Assembly: GCA_023228745.1 (NCBI GenBank)
Contig: JALOAP010000235.1
Coordinates: 1-5,530 of the forward strand
Reading direction: 5' to 3'
Source of the DNA: Dehalococcoidia bacterium
GTDB lineage: Bacteria > Chloroflexota > Dehalococcoidia > Tepidiformales > Tepidiformaceae
DNA: 5,530 bases
The notes under the pieces are model-generated. The model was not told where the DNA came from, searched no databases, and worked only from the letters and a program-made list of their open reading frames with translations. Positions 4,972 through 5,530 of this stretch are shown here, in pieces. Both the position numbers and the translations under genes were made by a program. Positions within the stretch are counted from its first letter, which is position 1; the number at the start of each line of letters is the position of its first letter.

Positions 4972-5445
4972 GTGCCGAACATCAGCAAGAGGCTTATCGC
5001 GGTCGTCGCGATCCCGATCGTCTTTATCGCCATTGCGCTGCCGATCGCCCTGGTTGTCGTGTCTGATTCGGACGGCGAAGACATCGGGGGCGAAAACAGC
5101 AATCCGCCCCTGCCCGCGGAGAGCACCGTCGTCGCAGGCGAACAGCCCCCGCTGCCCGCCAACGCCACGCGCATCCGCATGATCAACACCGAGTTCGTGC
5201 CCAATGAGACCGAGATCGACGCTGGCACCGCCATCGCCTTCCTCAACGAGGACAATTCCCAGCACACCGCCACCGTCCAGGACACGACCGCGGACGTCGA
5301 CGAGCGATTCGACTCCGACGCCATCGATCCGCGGGGCCAGGTGGTGTGGGAGCCGCAGGCCCCGGGCGAGTATCAACTCATCTGCACCATCCACCCCAAC
5401 CTCATGAACCTGACCGTTCGCGTCCGTCCGGCGGCAGGCGGCTAG
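4972..5445 (+). CDS. Membrane-anchored cupredoxin (type 1 blue-copper protein)
   Basis: A 157-residue protein starting at GTG (read as Met). Residues 5-7 (S-K-R) precede an uninterrupted hydrophobic helix at about 8-30. This is followed by acidic residues and no evident signal-peptidase or lipobox site, so it is most likely an N-terminal membrane anchor with the rest outside. A Pro-rich linker at about 45-63 leads to the cupredoxin domain at 67-153: N72-T-E-F-V-P at 72-77, the first copper ligand H98 in N-S-Q-H-T-A-T, and then C138-T-I-H141-P-N-L-M145. Cys, two His and Met form a standard type 1 copper site for one-electron transfer. The probable role is extracytoplasmic electron carriage; the partner is not encoded here. 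The gene follows the zinc-ribbon gene after 131 bp and carries a hairpin against its RBS. The spacing of the ligand loop is discussed in the findings. Confidence 0.9.
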   Translation: MPNISKRLIAVVAIPIVFIAIALPIALVVVSDSDGEDIGGENSNPPLPAESTVVAGEQPPLPANATRIRMINTEFVPNETEIDAGTAIAFLNEDNSQHTATVQDTTADVDERFDSDAIDPRGQVVWEPQAPGEYQLICTIHPNLMNLTVRVRPAAGG

Positions 5446-5467
5446 CCCACGCCCAGTCCCCGGCCTG

Positions 5468-5473
5468 TATGCT
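5468..5473 (+). promoter_or_regulatory. Candidate -10 box for a leaderless gene at 5480
   Basis: TATGCT (TANNNT) lies exactly 6 nt before the ATG at 5480, the same geometry as before the SDR gene. There is no GGAGG-like sequence in between, only GAGCAC. No convincing -35 is seen. Confidence 0.35.
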
Positions 5474-5479
5474 GAGCAC

Positions 5480-5530
5480 ATGGAAGTTGCGAACGAGCTC
5501 ATGGTCCGCGGCATCGTCGTGGGCGTGTTT
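5480..5530 (+). CDS. Probable start of a further gene (cut by right edge)
   Basis: ATG at 5480 opens a frame of 17 codons that runs to the window end without a stop. It begins M-E-V-A-N-E-L-M-V-R-G and continues with a hydrophobic I-V-V-G-V-F. It is too short to assign a family. Support is the open frame, its position 34 nt after the cupredoxin stop on the same strand, and the TATGCT box 6 nt upstream. An internal ATG at 5501 is an alternative start. Confidence 0.4.
   Translation, partial: MEVANELMVRGIVVGVF

Noticed and set aside
4903..5514. A 203-codon minus-strand frame opposite the cupredoxin gene
   Set aside because: The plus strand has a clear membrane anchor and type 1 copper ligands with an RBS; the minus frame is Asp/Arg/Gly-rich with no motif.
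1..5530. A defence system, CRISPR array, mobile element or biosynthetic cluster
   Set aside because: No repeats with spacers, transposase or integrase motifs, toxin-antitoxin pairs, attachment-site repeats or tRNA genes were seen. All genes look like ordinary chromosomal metabolism or envelope genes with similar base composition.

Overview
This is a GC-rich bacterial window with strongly G/C-biased third codon positions. It carries eight protein genes, two of them cut by the window edges. The mix is a tungsten/molybdenum aldehyde:ferredoxin oxidoreductase-family enzyme, a membrane-anchored blue-copper protein, a small lipoprotein, a split beta-barrel flavin/F420-type protein, GTG starts, and both Shine-Dalgarno-led and apparently leaderless genes. 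This suggests a Chloroflexota (Dehalococcoidia/Tepidiforma-like) or similar high-GC lineage. That placement is inference from gene style; no rRNA or phylogenetic marker is present.

Layout. Positions 1-1213 (minus strand) hold an SDR-type NAD(P)-dependent epimerase/dehydratase-like gene. Its stop codon overlaps by one base the GTG start of a ketopantoate-reductase-family gene that runs off the left edge. Next, still on the minus strand, is a pair consisting of a PNPOx-like flavoprotein (1848-2312) and a small lipoprotein (1350-1754), followed by a clean intrinsic terminator at 1302-1327. The large minus-strand AOR-family gene (2496-4382) stands alone and ends at a textbook terminator with a T7 tract (2441-2470). 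A 191-bp divergent intergenic region separates it from a plus-strand gene for an 88-residue four-cysteine zinc-ribbon-like protein (4574-4840). This is followed by a plus-strand anchored cupredoxin (4972-5445) with a strong hairpin abutting its ribosome binding site. A further plus-strand gene probably begins at 5480.

How the genes may work together. No single pathway is evident. The AOR enzyme needs a tungstopterin cofactor and an electron acceptor, and neither is encoded here. The cupredoxin could carry electrons outside the membrane. The SDR and ketopantoate-reductase-like genes form a translationally coupled NAD(P)-dependent pair. I found no CRISPR array, insertion sequence, phage gene, RNA gene or obvious novel multi-gene system. 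The most interesting signals are regulatory: the RBS-adjacent hairpin before the cupredoxin, a perfect 8-bp inverted repeat in the PNPOx-like promoter, and two genes with a -10-like box exactly 6 nt before an ATG and little or no Shine-Dalgarno sequence. No gap between genes exceeds 200 bases.
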